From Planctomycetota bacterium (GTDB taxonomy: Bacteria; Planctomycetota; Phycisphaerae; Phycisphaerales; SM1A02): a DNA stretch of 42,137 nt. The notes under the pieces were generated by a model that saw nothing but the letters and a program-made list of their open reading frames with translations, was not told the origin of the DNA and did not search any database. The translations under genes and the position numbers were made by a program. Shown piece by piece: positions 25,578 to 33,633 of this stretch (the stretch's first letter is position 1; the number at the start of each line of letters is the position of its first letter). The stretch is from assembly GCA_016873255.1 (NCBI GenBank), contig VGXR01000018.1, forward strand, positions 1 through 42,137, written 5' to 3'.

Positions 25578-27644
25578 GGCGGGCGAGGGCATCGCCCCGG
25601 CGGGGGCTGGGCCGTCGTCCGCGCGCTTCGCGGGCACCGCGGCGGGCGTCGATCGCGCCGCCTCGGCGCCGAGCAGGTCGGCGACCGTGGGCTTGGAGAC
25701 CTGCTCGCCGCGCATGAGGCGCTCGACGTCGTCGCGCGAGAGCGTCTCGTGCTTGAGGAGCGCCTCCGCGACGGCCACCACTGCCTGCCAGTGGGTATCC
25801 ACGAGCCGGTTGGCCGCGTCGTATGCGCCGTCGGCGAGTCGGCGGACCTCCTCGTCGATGAGCTGCGCGGTGTCCGGGGAGTAGTCCTTGTCCGGCACGA
25901 ACATCTCGCGGCTGTCCTCGCCCTTGTAGTTGACGAAGCCGAGGCGGTCGCTCATGCCCCACTCGAGCACCATCGCGCGCGCGAGCCGGGTGACCATGCG
26001 GATGTCCATGCCCGCGCCGCTCGAGGTGTCTCCGGTCTTGCGGCTCTCGGCGATGCGTCCCGCGCAGAGCACCTTCATGGTGGCCTCGCAGTACTTGCGC
26101 CCGTAGCCGTAGCGGTCCTTCTCCGGCAGGCTGAACGTCACGCCCAGGGCCTGGCCGCGCGGGATGATGGTGACCTTGTGCAGCGGGTCCGCGTCGGGGC
26201 AGAGGACCTGCACCACGGCGTGGCCGGCCTCGTGGTAGGCGGTGGCGACGCGCTCCTGCTCCTCGATCTTGCGGCTCTTCTTGGCGCGGCCCCAGCGCAC
26301 CTTGTCGCGCGCCTCCTCGAGGTCGGCCATCTCCACCAGCTCCTTGTCGGCCATGGTGGCGATGATGGCGGCCTCGTTGATCAGCGCCGCGAGGTCGGCG
26401 CCGCTGAACATCGGCGTGGCGCGCGCGAGCCGGTCGAGGTCGACGTCGGGCGCGGTCTTGATCTTCCTGATGTGGACGCCCAGGATCTGCCGGCGGCCCG
26501 CCACGTCGGGCAGGCTGACGCCGACCACGCGGTCGAAGCGCCCCGGGCGGGTGAGCGCGGGGTCGAGCACGTCGGCTCGGTTGGTGGCCGCGATCACGAT
26601 GACCTGGTCGCTCGCCTCGAAGCCGTCCATCTCCACGAGGATCGCGTTGAGCGTCTGCTCGCGCTCGTCGTGGCCGCCGGTGTTGAACCCGCCGCCGCGG
26701 CGACGCCCGACGGCGTCGATCTCGTCGAGGAAGATGATGCAGGGCGAGTTCTCCTTCGCCTGCTTGAAGAGGTCGCGCACGCGGCTTGCGCCGACGCCGA
26801 CGAACATCTCCACGAAGTCGGAGCCCGAGATCGAGAAGAAGGGCACGTCCGCCTCGCCGGCGATGGCCTTGGCGAGGAGCGTCTTGCCGCATCCGGGCGG
26901 GCCCTCGAGCAGCACGCCGCGCGGGATGCGCCCGCCGAGCTTCTGGAAGCGCTTGGGATTCTTGAGGAACTCGACGAGCTCCGTCACCTCTTCCTTCGCC
27001 TCGTCGATGCCGGCGACGTCGGCGAAGGTGACGTTCACGCTCTCCTTGGTCTGCACGCGGTGGCGGCTCTTGCCGAAGCTGCCGAGCATGCCGCCCGGGC
27101 CGCCGCCGGCGCCGCGCATCGAGCGGCTCAGGAAGAAGATCATGCCGCCGATCAGCAGGATCGGGCCGATCACCGTCAGGAAGAGCTGCCCCATGAACGA
27201 GCTGCCCACGTTCACCACGTGGTCGATGCCTTCCTTGCGCAGCTCGGCGTAATAGGTGTCCATCGCACGCGGGTCGATCGACACCGACACGGGGGTGGGG
27301 TTCTTGTCGTCGGTGAGGCCCGGCACGCTGCCCGGCTTGAGGCGCGCGACGGCCTGGCTGTCGGTGATCTCGACCGGGCCCTGCAGCTTGCCTTCCTTGG
27401 CGTAGGTGACGAGCTGCTGCCACGACACCTTGGCGCCGCCGGTGCTGCCGGTGGTGAGCACGACCACCATCAGCCCGAGGAGTGCCAGGAGCATGAACCA
27501 CGTCAACGCGCCGCCGCGGCGCGGGGGCGGCGCCTGCGGCCCGCCACGGCCCTCGGGACGCTGGTCCCGGCCGCGCGGATCCTCGGCCGCGAATCGCGTG
27601 TCGACGGGGACCAGTGCGCCGGATGGGCTGGTGGGGTGGTTCAT
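25575..27644 (-). CDS. ftsH: ATP-dependent zinc metalloprotease FtsH
   Basis: 689 residues from [12 protein letters not shown]. An ATG nine codons upstream is possible. A Pro/Arg-rich N-terminus (~45 res) precedes TM1 (47-64), a periplasmic domain and TM2 (~151-173). The AAA domain has Walker A GPPGCGKT (248-255), pore loop region [14 protein letters not shown], Walker B IIFLDEID (303-310) and [22 protein letters not shown]. The protease has HEAGH (471-475). It degrades membrane and regulatory proteins as a hexamer, including LpxC control of LPS in some bacteria, which may fit the lptE and bamD-like neighbours upstream. The TAA stop comes from the solo repeat end. Confidence 0.97.
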   Translation of the reverse strand: MNHPTSPSGALVPVDTRFAAEDPRGRDQRPEGRGGPQAPPPRRGGALTWFMLLALLGLMVVVLTTGSTGGAKVSWQQLVTYAKEGKLQGPVEITDSQAVARLKPGSVPGLTDDKNPTPVSVSIDPRAMDTYYAELRKEGIDHVVNVGSSFMGQLFLTVIGPILLIGGMIFFLSRSMRGAGGGPGGMLGSFGKSRHRVQTKESVNVTFADVAGIDEAKEEVTELVEFLKNPKRFQKLGGRIPRGVLLEGPPGCGKTLLAKAIAGEADVPFFSISGSDFVEMFVGVGASRVRDLFKQAKENSPCIIFLDEIDAVGRRRGGGFNTGGHDEREQTLNAILVEMDGFEASDQVIVIAATNRADVLDPALTRPGRFDRVVGVSLPDVAGRRQILGVHIRKIKTAPDVDLDRLARATPMFSGADLAALINEAAIIATMADKELVEMADLEEARDKVRWGRAKKSRKIEEQERVATAYHEAGHAVVQVLCPDADPLHKVTIIPRGQALGVTFSLPEKDRYGYGRKYCEATMKVLCAGRIAESRKTGDTSSGAGMDIRMVTRLARAMVLEWGMSDRLGFVNYKGEDSREMFVPDKDYSPDTAQLIDEEVRRLADGAYDAANRLVDTHWQAVVAVAEALLKHETLSRDDVERLMRGEQVSKPTVADLLGAEAARSTPAAVPAKRADDGPAPAGAMPSPA

Positions 27645-27689
27645 GGGTGACTCGGGAACCTTATGCAGCATCGGCCCGTTCGGGGTGCT

Positions 27690-28226
27690 TCACCAGTTTC
27701 CCTGCATGTTTGCCACGATGTCCGTGGACAGGTTCTGGACCACCGCGAGGCGACCGATCTCCGTGGGCTCGGACGACGGGCGACTGGGCACGAAGAGGGC
27801 GCTCCCCGAGAAGCCGTTGCGGGCCACGATGACCTTGCCGGTGCGCTGGTCGACCCACTCCCAGTCGATGACGACCTCGTACTGGACCTCCTCGCTCAGG
27901 CCGGTGCTGCGGCTCTTGGAGAGCTCGCGCAGCGTGCGGCTGCGGACCGTGCCCCGCAGGATGGTGTCGGCGCGCGCCTCCGAGGAGAGGTGGTACGGCG
28001 TGACCGCCTGCACCTCCTTGATGATGGCCTCGGTCAGCTCGCCCGAAAGCGGTCGGTCGTAGGTGTCGTTCTTGAACAGCGTGATGGCGATGGTGCGGTA
28101 CTCGGCCGGGAACCGGTTGCGCATCTCGTAGCCGCCGCCCGCGACGGGCGCGGATTCACATCCGGCCGATGCGAGTGCCGCGGCGGCGATGGCGATGGAC
28201 AGGAGGCCGTGGATGGGGACGCGCAT
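27690..28226 (-). CDS. lptE: LPS-assembly lipoprotein LptE
   Basis: 178 residues from MRVPIHGLLSIAIAAAALASAGC, a lipoprotein signal with lipobox ASAGC. The mature region has FPAEYRTIAITLFKNDTYDR, LTEAIIKEVQAVTPY, ADTILRGTVRS and YEVVIDWEWVDQRTGKVI, in line with the LptE fold (two helices on a four-strand sheet). LptE plugs the LptD barrel in the outer membrane and helps place LPS. The start is 3 bp from the stop of the bamD-like gene, and ftsH follows 45 bp downstream, so the three form an operon. It complements the lptF/lptG genes 15 kb away. Confidence 0.85.
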   Translation of the reverse strand: MRVPIHGLLSIAIAAAALASAGCESAPVAGGGYEMRNRFPAEYRTIAITLFKNDTYDRPLSGELTEAIIKEVQAVTPYHLSSEARADTILRGTVRSRTLRELSKSRSTGLSEEVQYEVVIDWEWVDQRTGKVIVARNGFSGSALFVPSRPSSEPTEIGRLAVVQNLSTDIVANMQGNW

Positions 28227-28229
28227 GGG

Positions 28230-29525
28230 TCAGGGGGCCGGTGACGGAGCGGGGGCGGGCGACGGAGCGGGGGCGGGTGACGGAGCGGGTGCGGGCGCCG
28301 GAGCGGGTGCGGGCGCCGGCGACGGAGCGGGTGCGGGTGCCGGCGTCGGTGCGGGCGTCGGTGCGGGCGATGGCGCGGGCGCAGGCTCCGCCGACTGCGG
28401 CGGCGCAGCGGGGGGCGCGGTCGCCGCGCTCTCGGCGGTGATCCGCTCCTCGACCTTGATTGCGCCCTCGAGCATCTGCTCGGGGCCTGGCCCCTTCGTG
28501 GCGGCATCGCTCGAGCCCCGAATGAGCCCGGCGCGGATCGCGGCGTAGTCCGGGGCCTGCTTGCGCACGCTCTCCGGCAGCTGCGCGAGCACCTGGTCCA
28601 CGGCGCGCAGGGCCTGCACGGTGGCGACGGACCGCGGATACTTCTTCACGAGCGCGCGGATCTCCCGTTCGGCGCTGATGGGATCGTTGGTCTGCCAGTA
28701 CCAGTTGGCCGTGGTGAGGCGCTTCTCGGCCTCGCTCTCGTAGATCCGGAGCAGGATGGCGTCCGCGCCCACCTGCTTGGCAAGCTGCGGCTCGAGCGCC
28801 TGCAGCTCGCGCAGCTTGCCGGACGCCTCGAGAAGGCCCTTGGAGTCGAACTCCGGCCCCTTGTACCCCGCGCAGTGGGACGCGATCAGCCGCAGGCGTG
28901 CCTTGTCCGCCTGCAGCGAGCGCGGGTAGTTCTGCACGAACAGGTCGTAGGCGTCCGCCGCCAGCGCCATGTCGCGCCGGTCGTAGTAGAAGTCGGCGAG
29001 CGCCATGCCGGCCTTCTCTGCGAGCGCGCTTCCCGGCAGGCGTTCCTGGATGCGGATGAGGATCTCCTGCGCATCCTCGTCGGTGTTCACCCACCGGAAG
29101 GTGCCCCAGAACTTCCGCCGCAGGCCGCCCGCGTACATGCGCGCGATCTCGAACTCGCGCTCGAGCGCGGGGATGAACGCGGCGCTGTAGGGGTGCTTGC
29201 GGGCGATGTCCTCGAGGTCGAAGAGGGCGTCGAACTCCTCCTTGAGGGCGAGCTTCGCGTCGGCGCGAGTGAGGAGCGCCTCCGGGCGGAGAGGGTCCGA
29301 GGGAAAGCGCTCGAGCCACGCGTCCATGAGCGCGAGCGCCCGCTTCGGCTCGCCGCTGGCCAGCGCGAGGCGCGCCATGCGCACCACCGCCGCCGGCGAC
29401 CCCGGTGCCGGCGCGTCGAGCTCCTTCCACCGATCGTTCTCGTCGAGCTTGAACTCCTGCTGCGCGCTGGCCCCGGCCGCGAGCGCGGCCACGGCCAGGA
29501 AAGCGGCGAGCAAGGAGGTTCGCAT
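28230..29525 (-). CDS. BamD/YfiO-like TPR outer-membrane assembly protein with Ala-Pro tail
   Basis: 431 residues from MRTSLLAAFLAVAALAAGASAQ, a signal peptide cleaved after ASA. There is no lipobox, unlike classical BamD. TPR-type helices follow: AALVRMARLALASGEPKRALALMDAWLERFP-like repeat units, EKAGMALADFYYDRRDMALAADAYDLFVQNYPRSLQADKARL (split), and ISAEREIRALVKKYPRS. These match the YfiO/Bam tetratricopeptide layout. The last ~52 residues are almost only Ala, Pro and Ser/Thr (APSPAPAP), a probable cell-wall-spanning or flexible tail. Its neighbours lptE and ftsH point to envelope biogenesis. Whether it is BamD proper or a Tol-Pal-type TPR protein (CpoB-like) is open. Confidence 0.75.
   Translation of the reverse strand: MRTSLLAAFLAVAALAAGASAQQEFKLDENDRWKELDAPAPGSPAAVVRMARLALASGEPKRALALMDAWLERFPSDPLRPEALLTRADAKLALKEEFDALFDLEDIARKHPYSAAFIPALEREFEIARMYAGGLRRKFWGTFRWVNTDEDAQEILIRIQERLPGSALAEKAGMALADFYYDRRDMALAADAYDLFVQNYPRSLQADKARLRLIASHCAGYKGPEFDSKGLLEASGKLRELQALEPQLAKQVGADAILLRIYESEAEKRLTTANWYWQTNDPISAEREIRALVKKYPRSVATVQALRAVDQVLAQLPESVRKQAPDYAAIRAGLIRGSSDAATKGPGPEQMLEGAIKVEERITAESAATAPPAAPPQSAEPAPAPSPAPTPAPTPAPAPAPSPAPAPAPAPAPAPSPAPAPSPAPAPSPAP
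28233..28388 (-). repeat. Low-complexity Ala-Pro repeat encoding the tail of the BamD-like protein
   Basis: About 156 bp of degenerate 6-18 bp units built from GCGGGNGCGGG and GACGGAGCGGG encode (A-P)n with spaced Ser or Thr. It is prone to slippage, so its length may differ between strains. Confidence 0.85.
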
Positions 29526-29565
29526 CCCTCGGATGGTAGTCGTTTCCGGACGCATCCCGGGGCCG

Positions 29566-29571
29566 TAGGCT
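29566..29571 (+). promoter_or_regulatory. Candidate -10 element for leaderless lipid-kinase gene
   Basis: TAGGCT lies 9 bases before the ATG at 29581 in the 55-bp divergent gap, with no Shine-Dalgarno. It is a weaker hexamer than the other two examples. Confidence 0.35.
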
Positions 29572-29580
29572 TCCCGCCCC

Positions 29581-30471
29581 ATGCGCGTGCTCGTCGTTGC
29601 AAACCAGGCGTCCGGCCGCGGCCGTGCGGTCCGTGCCGTCGCGGACTGCGAGCGCCAGCTGTGCGCAGCCGGCCTCGTGCCCGAGCGGCTGTCCCTCGAT
29701 GCGTCCGCGGAGGCGTGGCGCTCGGCGTGCGCCGGCAGCCGCGGAGTCGTGGCCGTCGGCGGCGACGGGACGGTCCGGTCGGTGGCCGCTCGGCTGCGCG
29801 GGACATCGGTGCCGCTCGCCATCGTGCCGGTCGGCACGGAGAACCTGGCCGCGCGCGAGTTCGGGTTCCTCCGGCCGCGCGTGACCATCGCCGAGGCGCT
29901 CGTCCGAAACCGAGTCCGTCCGTGCGACCTCGGCGTGCTGCGCCGGGCCGGGACCGCCGATCACGTCTTCGTGGTGATGGTGTCGGCCGGCCTGGACGCG
30001 GACGTCGTGGCCGATGTGGCGGCCAACCGCCGTGGGCCGATCTCGCACGCGTCCTACCTCGGGCCGATCATCCGGACGTGCCGTCGGTGGCACCCGGCCG
30101 CCTTCGAGGCCGATGGCGCCGGCGGCGTCCGCCTCCGCGGCCGTGGGCAGCTGGTGGTGGCGAACGCGCGCCAGTACGCCATGCGCATGGACCCGGCCAG
30201 GGGCGCGGACCCGGCCGACGGCATGCTCGATGCCGTGGTGCTTGATGCCGACGGATGGCTCGGGATGGTCGGGTGGGCGGTCCGGCTGGCGGCGGCCCCG
30301 GGGGCCGTCGCGGGCGCCGCGCACGGCCGTGCTGCCGCCTGGAACGTGCGGTTCGATCGGCCGGTCGCACTGCAGGCCGACGGCGACCCCGTTCCCGGCG
30401 GCGCCGCCCGCGAGGTGGGGCTCACCGCAGAGCGTGGGGCGCTGACCCTGGTCGACGTCCGGCCGCGGTAG
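29581..30471 (+). CDS. Diacylglycerol/lipid kinase (DagK/YegS family)
   Basis: 296 residues from MRVLVVANQASGRGRA. The catalytic DAGK domain is recognised by the N-terminal 'NP.SG.G'-like NQASGRGRA, the nucleotide loop VVAVGGDGTVRSVAARL (about res 57-73) and IVPVGTENLAAREFG, the PxGT-N motif. The C-terminal half has ALQADGDPVPG, like the 'DGE' ending of the family. It phosphorylates a lipid hydroxyl such as diacylglycerol at the membrane. It is divergent from the bamD-like operon and followed by the flagellar genes, with a 55-bp gap holding three palindromes. Its substrate (diacylglycerol, sphingoid base or other) cannot be set. Confidence 0.88.
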   Translation: MRVLVVANQASGRGRAVRAVADCERQLCAAGLVPERLSLDASAEAWRSACAGSRGVVAVGGDGTVRSVAARLRGTSVPLAIVPVGTENLAAREFGFLRPRVTIAEALVRNRVRPCDLGVLRRAGTADHVFVVMVSAGLDADVVADVAANRRGPISHASYLGPIIRTCRRWHPAAFEADGAGGVRLRGRGQLVVANARQYAMRMDPARGADPADGMLDAVVLDADGWLGMVGWAVRLAAAPGAVAGAAHGRAAAWNVRFDRPVALQADGDPVPGGAAREVGLTAERGALTLVDVRPR

Positions 30472-30479
30472 GCCGCCGG

Positions 30480-30521
30480 GGCGCAGGTCCTGCGCCAATC
30501 CTGCAGGAATTGCCGATCGGC
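30480..30521. promoter_or_regulatory. Cluster of three palindromes upstream of the flagellar operon
   Basis: GGCGCAG-GTC-CTGCGCC (30480-30496), TCCTGCAGGA (30499-30508) and GCCGATCGGC (30512-30521) follow one another in the 55 bp between the lipid-kinase stop and fliO. The first could end the kinase transcript. The others could be operator sites for fliO. No clear promoter hexamers are seen. Confidence 0.45.
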
Positions 30522-30526
30522 GGCCG

Positions 30527-31135
30527 ATGACCGAGGTGGAGCCACGGATGGCCACCGCCGGAACGCCAGGACTGCACGACCCGTTTGCAATCGACGACCG
30601 CGCTGCGCGCGTTCGGACCTGGTCGCGTCGCCGTGCCGTGCGTGCGCGCCTTGCATGCGTCGCGGTGGCGGTGGCGGCCGCGTGGTGCTCGCGCATGGCA
30701 TCTGCCGGTGCGCTGCTTGCGCAGGCGTCATCCGAGGGGCAGCCCCTCGGCGCGCCGTTGCCCGCGGCATCCGGCAGCGCGACGGGCGAGGTGGTGCGGC
30801 TCGTGGGTGCGCTGGTGGTCGTCGTGGGCCTCGCCCTCGCCGCGCAGTGGTGGGTTCGGCGCAGCGGGCTTGCCCCGCGCCTGCAGGGCGGCGCCTTCGA
30901 GGTGCTCGCGCGCCACGGCGTCGGCCGCGGCCAGCATGTGCTGGTGGTTCGCTTCGGCCCGCGCGTGCTGCTGGTGCAGCAGGGGCGCGATGGCCTGCGA
31001 ACGCTGTGCGAGCTCTCCGATGCGGCCGACATCGACTCGGTGCTCGGTCGCATGCGCCCCGGTGCCGCGGCCGAAGTCCCTGCGCCTGCCGAGCGGACCA
31101 TCGACCTGCGGCGCGGCAAGGACGGTGCGGCATGA
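30527..31135 (+). CDS. fliO: Flagellar export protein FliO
   Basis: 202 residues. The N-terminal ~40 residues are basic, then comes a hydrophobic segment (LACVAVAVAAAWCSRMASA), a short linker, a second segment (VVRLVGALVVVVGLALAAQWWV), and a cytoplasmic domain with FEVLARHGVGRGQHVLVVRFGPRVLLV, the typical FliO strand pattern. FliO helps assemble the FliP ring of the flagellar type III export gate. An internal ATG at 30548 is an alternative start. The stop overlaps the fliP start (ATGA). It is the first gene of a compact cluster through flhG. Confidence 0.85.
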   Translation: MTEVEPRMATAGTPGLHDPFAIDDRAARVRTWSRRRAVRARLACVAVAVAAAWCSRMASAGALLAQASSEGQPLGAPLPAASGSATGEVVRLVGALVVVVGLALAAQWWVRRSGLAPRLQGGAFEVLARHGVGRGQHVLVVRFGPRVLLVQQGRDGLRTLCELSDAADIDSVLGRMRPGAAAEVPAPAERTIDLRRGKDGAA

Positions 31136-31866
31136 ACGGGGGCGAAGGCATCGATCCGGTGTCGGTGGTGGCAGGTGCCGCGGATGCGCTCCCCGCGGGC
31201 GCGGGCTTCAAGGGCGCGGTCGACCTGATCGTGCTGCTCTCGGTGCTGTCGCTGGCGCCGGCCATCCTGATGCTCTGCACGTGCTTCACGCGCGTCGTGG
31301 TGGTGCTCGGGCTGCTCCGCCAGGCGATCGGCGCGCAGGCCATGCCGCCCACGCAGGTGGTGGTGGGGCTGTCGATCCTGCTCACCTTCGCGGCGATGTC
31401 GCCGACCCTCACGCGCGCGTGGGATGCGGGCATCAAGCCGTACATGGACGGCCGCATGGCGAGCACCGAGGAGGCATGGCAGGGCGCCCGGCAGCCGCTG
31501 CGGGACTTCATGTTCGCGCAGATCGATGCCTGCGGGAACTGGAACACCGTGTACATGCTGCTCGAGCGGCGCGGCGTCGACACGAGCGATCCCGCGCGCC
31601 TCACCCGCGCGGACGTCGACATGGCGACGCTCGTCCCTGCGTTCGTCCTCAGCGAGCTGAAGACCGCGTTCCTGATCGGGTTCCGCATCCTCCTGCCCTT
31701 CGTGGTGGTGGACCTCGTCGTGGCGGGGATCCTCGTCAGCCTCGGGATGTTCATGGTGCCGCCCACCATGGTCTCGATGCCGTTCAAGCTCCTTCTCTTC
31801 GTGCTTGCCGACGGATGGACCCTGGTGGCAGGGTCGCTCCTCGCCGGCGTGGCGGCGGTGGCCTGA
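31132..31866 (+). CDS. fliP: Flagellar export gate protein FliP
   Basis: 244 residues from the ATG overlapping the fliO stop. FliP hallmarks: LSLAPAILMLCTCFTRVVVVLGLLRQAIG, PPTQVVVGLSILLTF, LVPAFVLSELKTAFLIGFRILLPF (each seen split), and VSLGMFMVPPTMVSMPFKLLLFVL. Four membrane segments are present. Residue spacing around RQPLRDFMF and the lumen-facing region WNTVYMLLERRGVD is slightly variant. Five FliP with FliQ and FliR form the export pore at the base of the flagellum. A signal peptide is not obvious. Confidence 0.96.
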   Translation: MNGGEGIDPVSVVAGAADALPAGAGFKGAVDLIVLLSVLSLAPAILMLCTCFTRVVVVLGLLRQAIGAQAMPPTQVVVGLSILLTFAAMSPTLTRAWDAGIKPYMDGRMASTEEAWQGARQPLRDFMFAQIDACGNWNTVYMLLERRGVDTSDPARLTRADVDMATLVPAFVLSELKTAFLIGFRILLPFVVVDLVVAGILVSLGMFMVPPTMVSMPFKLLLFVLADGWTLVAGSLLAGVAAVA

Positions 31867-31868
31867 CC

Positions 31869-32120
31869 ATGGATGCCCCCGTCGACCTGGTGCAGTCCGC
31901 CATCCTCACCGCGCTGGTGGTGGCGGCCCCCGTGCTGCTGGTGGCGGTGGTGGTCGGCCTGCTGACGGCGGTCGCGCAGGCGGCCACGCAGGTGCAGGAC
32001 CAGGCCGTGTCGGCGGTGCCCAAGCTGGTGGCGTGCGGGCTGGCGGTGCTGGTGCTTGCCGGCTGGATGGTGTCGAAGCTGGTGTCCTTCGCGCAGCAGC
32101 TCTTTGCGGGGGTGCCATGA
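31869..32120 (+). CDS. fliQ: Flagellar export gate protein FliQ
   Basis: 83 residues starting MDAPVDLVQSAILTAL two bases after the fliP stop. Two membrane helices (ILTALVVAAPVLLVAVVVGLLTAVAQAATQ, split, and LVACGLAVLVLAGWMVSKLV) are joined by the conserved QVQDQAVSAVPK turn, close to 'Q.QE.TL.F.PK'. FliQ packs around the FliP-FliR core. The ATGA overlap with fliR couples them. Confidence 0.95.
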   Translation: MDAPVDLVQSAILTALVVAAPVLLVAVVVGLLTAVAQAATQVQDQAVSAVPKLVACGLAVLVLAGWMVSKLVSFAQQLFAGVP

Positions 32121-32893
32121 TGGACGCGGGTGCCGTGCTGGCGCTCTCGCTCGCGACCTGCCGCGTGGCGGGCGTGGCGACCTTCGCGCCGGTCGTGGCC
32201 GGCGCCGCGCTGCCGGTCCGGGTGCGGCTGGCGATTGCCTTCGTGCTTGCGGCTGCGGCGATGCCGGCGATCGCGGGGTCCGGCGTCCCGGAGGCCGCGG
32301 TGGCGGAACCGTGGCGGCTGCTGCCTGCGGCAGCGCTCGAGTTCGCCCTCGGGGCCGTGATCGGGACGGTGTCGATGCTGCCCGTGGCCGCGTTCGGTGC
32401 CGCGGGCGCCATGGTCGGCATGCAGGCGGGAACGGGCTTCGGCCAGCTCTACGACGGCACGGAGGGTGACGAGGGCGATGCGTTCGCGCGCCTCCTCGGC
32501 GTGCTCGGCACCGCATGCTTCGTGTGGGCCGGCGGGCTCGACGCGGTGGCGCTGTCGGCGGCGCGGAGCTTCGACTACGTGGCCCTTGGCGCGTGGGCAC
32601 CGGGCCTCGGCGTGCTGGGCGTCGTGACCGGCGCGCTGCTCGCCTCGTGCGAGCTTGCGTTCCGCGTGGCGCTTCCGGTGACCGCGGTGCTCCTCGCCGA
32701 GTCGCTGGTATCGGGGCTGGTGGCGCGCAGCGTGCCGGGAATGGCACCCCTTGCGTTCGGGTTTCCGCTTCGGTTCGCGGTGGCGCTGCTTGCCCTGCTT
32801 GCCGGGGCCGCGGCCATGCAGTCGGCCATGTCGGGCGCGGTGTCCGCCATGCTCGATGCCGCCCACGCGCTGGTGAAGGGCGGTGCGGCATGA
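32117..32893 (+). CDS. fliR: Flagellar export gate protein FliR
   Basis: 258 residues, normal length, beginning MMDAGAVLALSLATCRVAG. Hydrophobic segments cover most of it: FAPVVAGAALPVRVRLAIAFVLAAAAMP, EFALGAVIGTVSMLPVAAFGAAGAMVGMQAGTGF (split) with the conserved 'G..IG.Q.G', LLGVLGTACFVWAGGLDAV, and FRVALPVTAVLLAESLVSGLVARSVP. FliR completes the FliP5-Q4-R1 gate. It is coupled to fliQ and flhB by ATGA overlaps. Confidence 0.94.
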   Translation: MMDAGAVLALSLATCRVAGVATFAPVVAGAALPVRVRLAIAFVLAAAAMPAIAGSGVPEAAVAEPWRLLPAAALEFALGAVIGTVSMLPVAAFGAAGAMVGMQAGTGFGQLYDGTEGDEGDAFARLLGVLGTACFVWAGGLDAVALSAARSFDYVALGAWAPGLGVLGVVTGALLASCELAFRVALPVTAVLLAESLVSGLVARSVPGMAPLAFGFPLRFAVALLALLAGAAAMQSAMSGAVSAMLDAAHALVKGGAA

Positions 32894-33633
32894 GCGATGA
32901 GCGCACCGTCGCATCGGGCGAGCGGCGCATCGAGCGCATCCGTGCCGAGCGCGGCATGCCGGTTCGGCGCGCGCCGATCGCGGCAGGGGCGCTTGTCGGC
33001 GGTGCATTCGGCGCATGGGCGGCGGGGATGCCCGTGTGCCTGCTCGGCGTGGTGCGCGACGGGATGTCAGGCGCCGGATCCACCGCCCCGCTCGACGGCG
33101 GGGGGGAAGTGCGCTCGCTGGTGATCGGCGTGGCCGCGGCGTGCGCGCTGCCGCTTGCGGGCGGCGCCCTCGGCGCGGTGCTCGGTGCCCTCGTGCAGAC
33201 GGGCGGGCGGCTCCGGTGGGTGCAGGGATGGGGCGGTGCTCGCAACCCGGCCCGCGGGGCCGGCGGCGGCGCGAGCGGTCGGCTTGCGTGGGCCGCCGCG
33301 GGCGTCGCCGCGGCGACGCTCGCGGTGGCCGCCGGATGGCCGCGGCTTGCGGCGATCCCTGCCATGCCGCTCCAGGACGCGCTCGGCGCGGCCTCGACCG
33401 TGGTGCTCGACACGGTGCTGGCGGCCGTGGCCGCGTGCGTGGCCGTGGCCTTGGCCGACGTGGCGCTCGCGCGCTGGCGCTGGGAGCGTGGCACGCGCAT
33501 GTCGCCCGAGGAGGCGCGCGAGGAACTGCGACGCACGGACGGCGACCCCGCGCTGCGGTCGCGCCGCCTCCGTGCGGCTCAACGGAACGCGGGCGTCGCC
33601 CGCGGAAGGGAACTCCATGGCCGGGCCGCTTGA
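32890..33633 (+). CDS. flhB: FlhB lacking the C-terminal autocleavage (NPTH) domain
   Basis: 247 residues, against a usual 350-380. The N-terminal ERRIERIRAERGMPVRRAP corresponds to the 'PKKLRDAREKGQVPRS' start of FlhB. Four hydrophobic segments follow (APIAAGALVGGAFGAWAAG, VIGVAAACALPLAGGALGAVLG, AWAAAGVAAATLAVAAG and TVVLDTVLAAVAACVAVALADVAL). The linker helix MSPEEAREELRRTDGDPALRSRRLRAAQRN matches FlhB 'MSK.E.KEE.K..EGDP..K...R..QRE'. The protein ends just there, so the NPTH cleavage site and the whole FlhBC domain that governs substrate switching are missing. No reading frame restores them, because flhA begins 17 bp before this stop. It may work as a gate gasket only. Confidence 0.85.
   Translation: MSDERTVASGERRIERIRAERGMPVRRAPIAAGALVGGAFGAWAAGMPVCLLGVVRDGMSGAGSTAPLDGGGEVRSLVIGVAAACALPLAGGALGAVLGALVQTGGRLRWVQGWGGARNPARGAGGGASGRLAWAAAGVAAATLAVAAGWPRLAAIPAMPLQDALGAASTVVLDTVLAAVAACVAVALADVALARWRWERGTRMSPEEAREELRRTDGDPALRSRRLRAAQRNAGVARGRELHGRAA

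Noticed and set aside
24677-25717. Alternative-frame ORF running past the uvrC stop that might carry the missing HhH domain
   Set aside because: Its translation is Arg/Ala/Pro-rich without HhH motifs (no G-h-G pairs in helical context). It is a shadow frame.
28233-28388. Possible CRISPR or VNTR array in the GGGTGCGGGCGCCGG-rich tract
   Set aside because: Units are short and irregular with no spacers, and they encode the Ala-Pro tail of the BamD-like protein.
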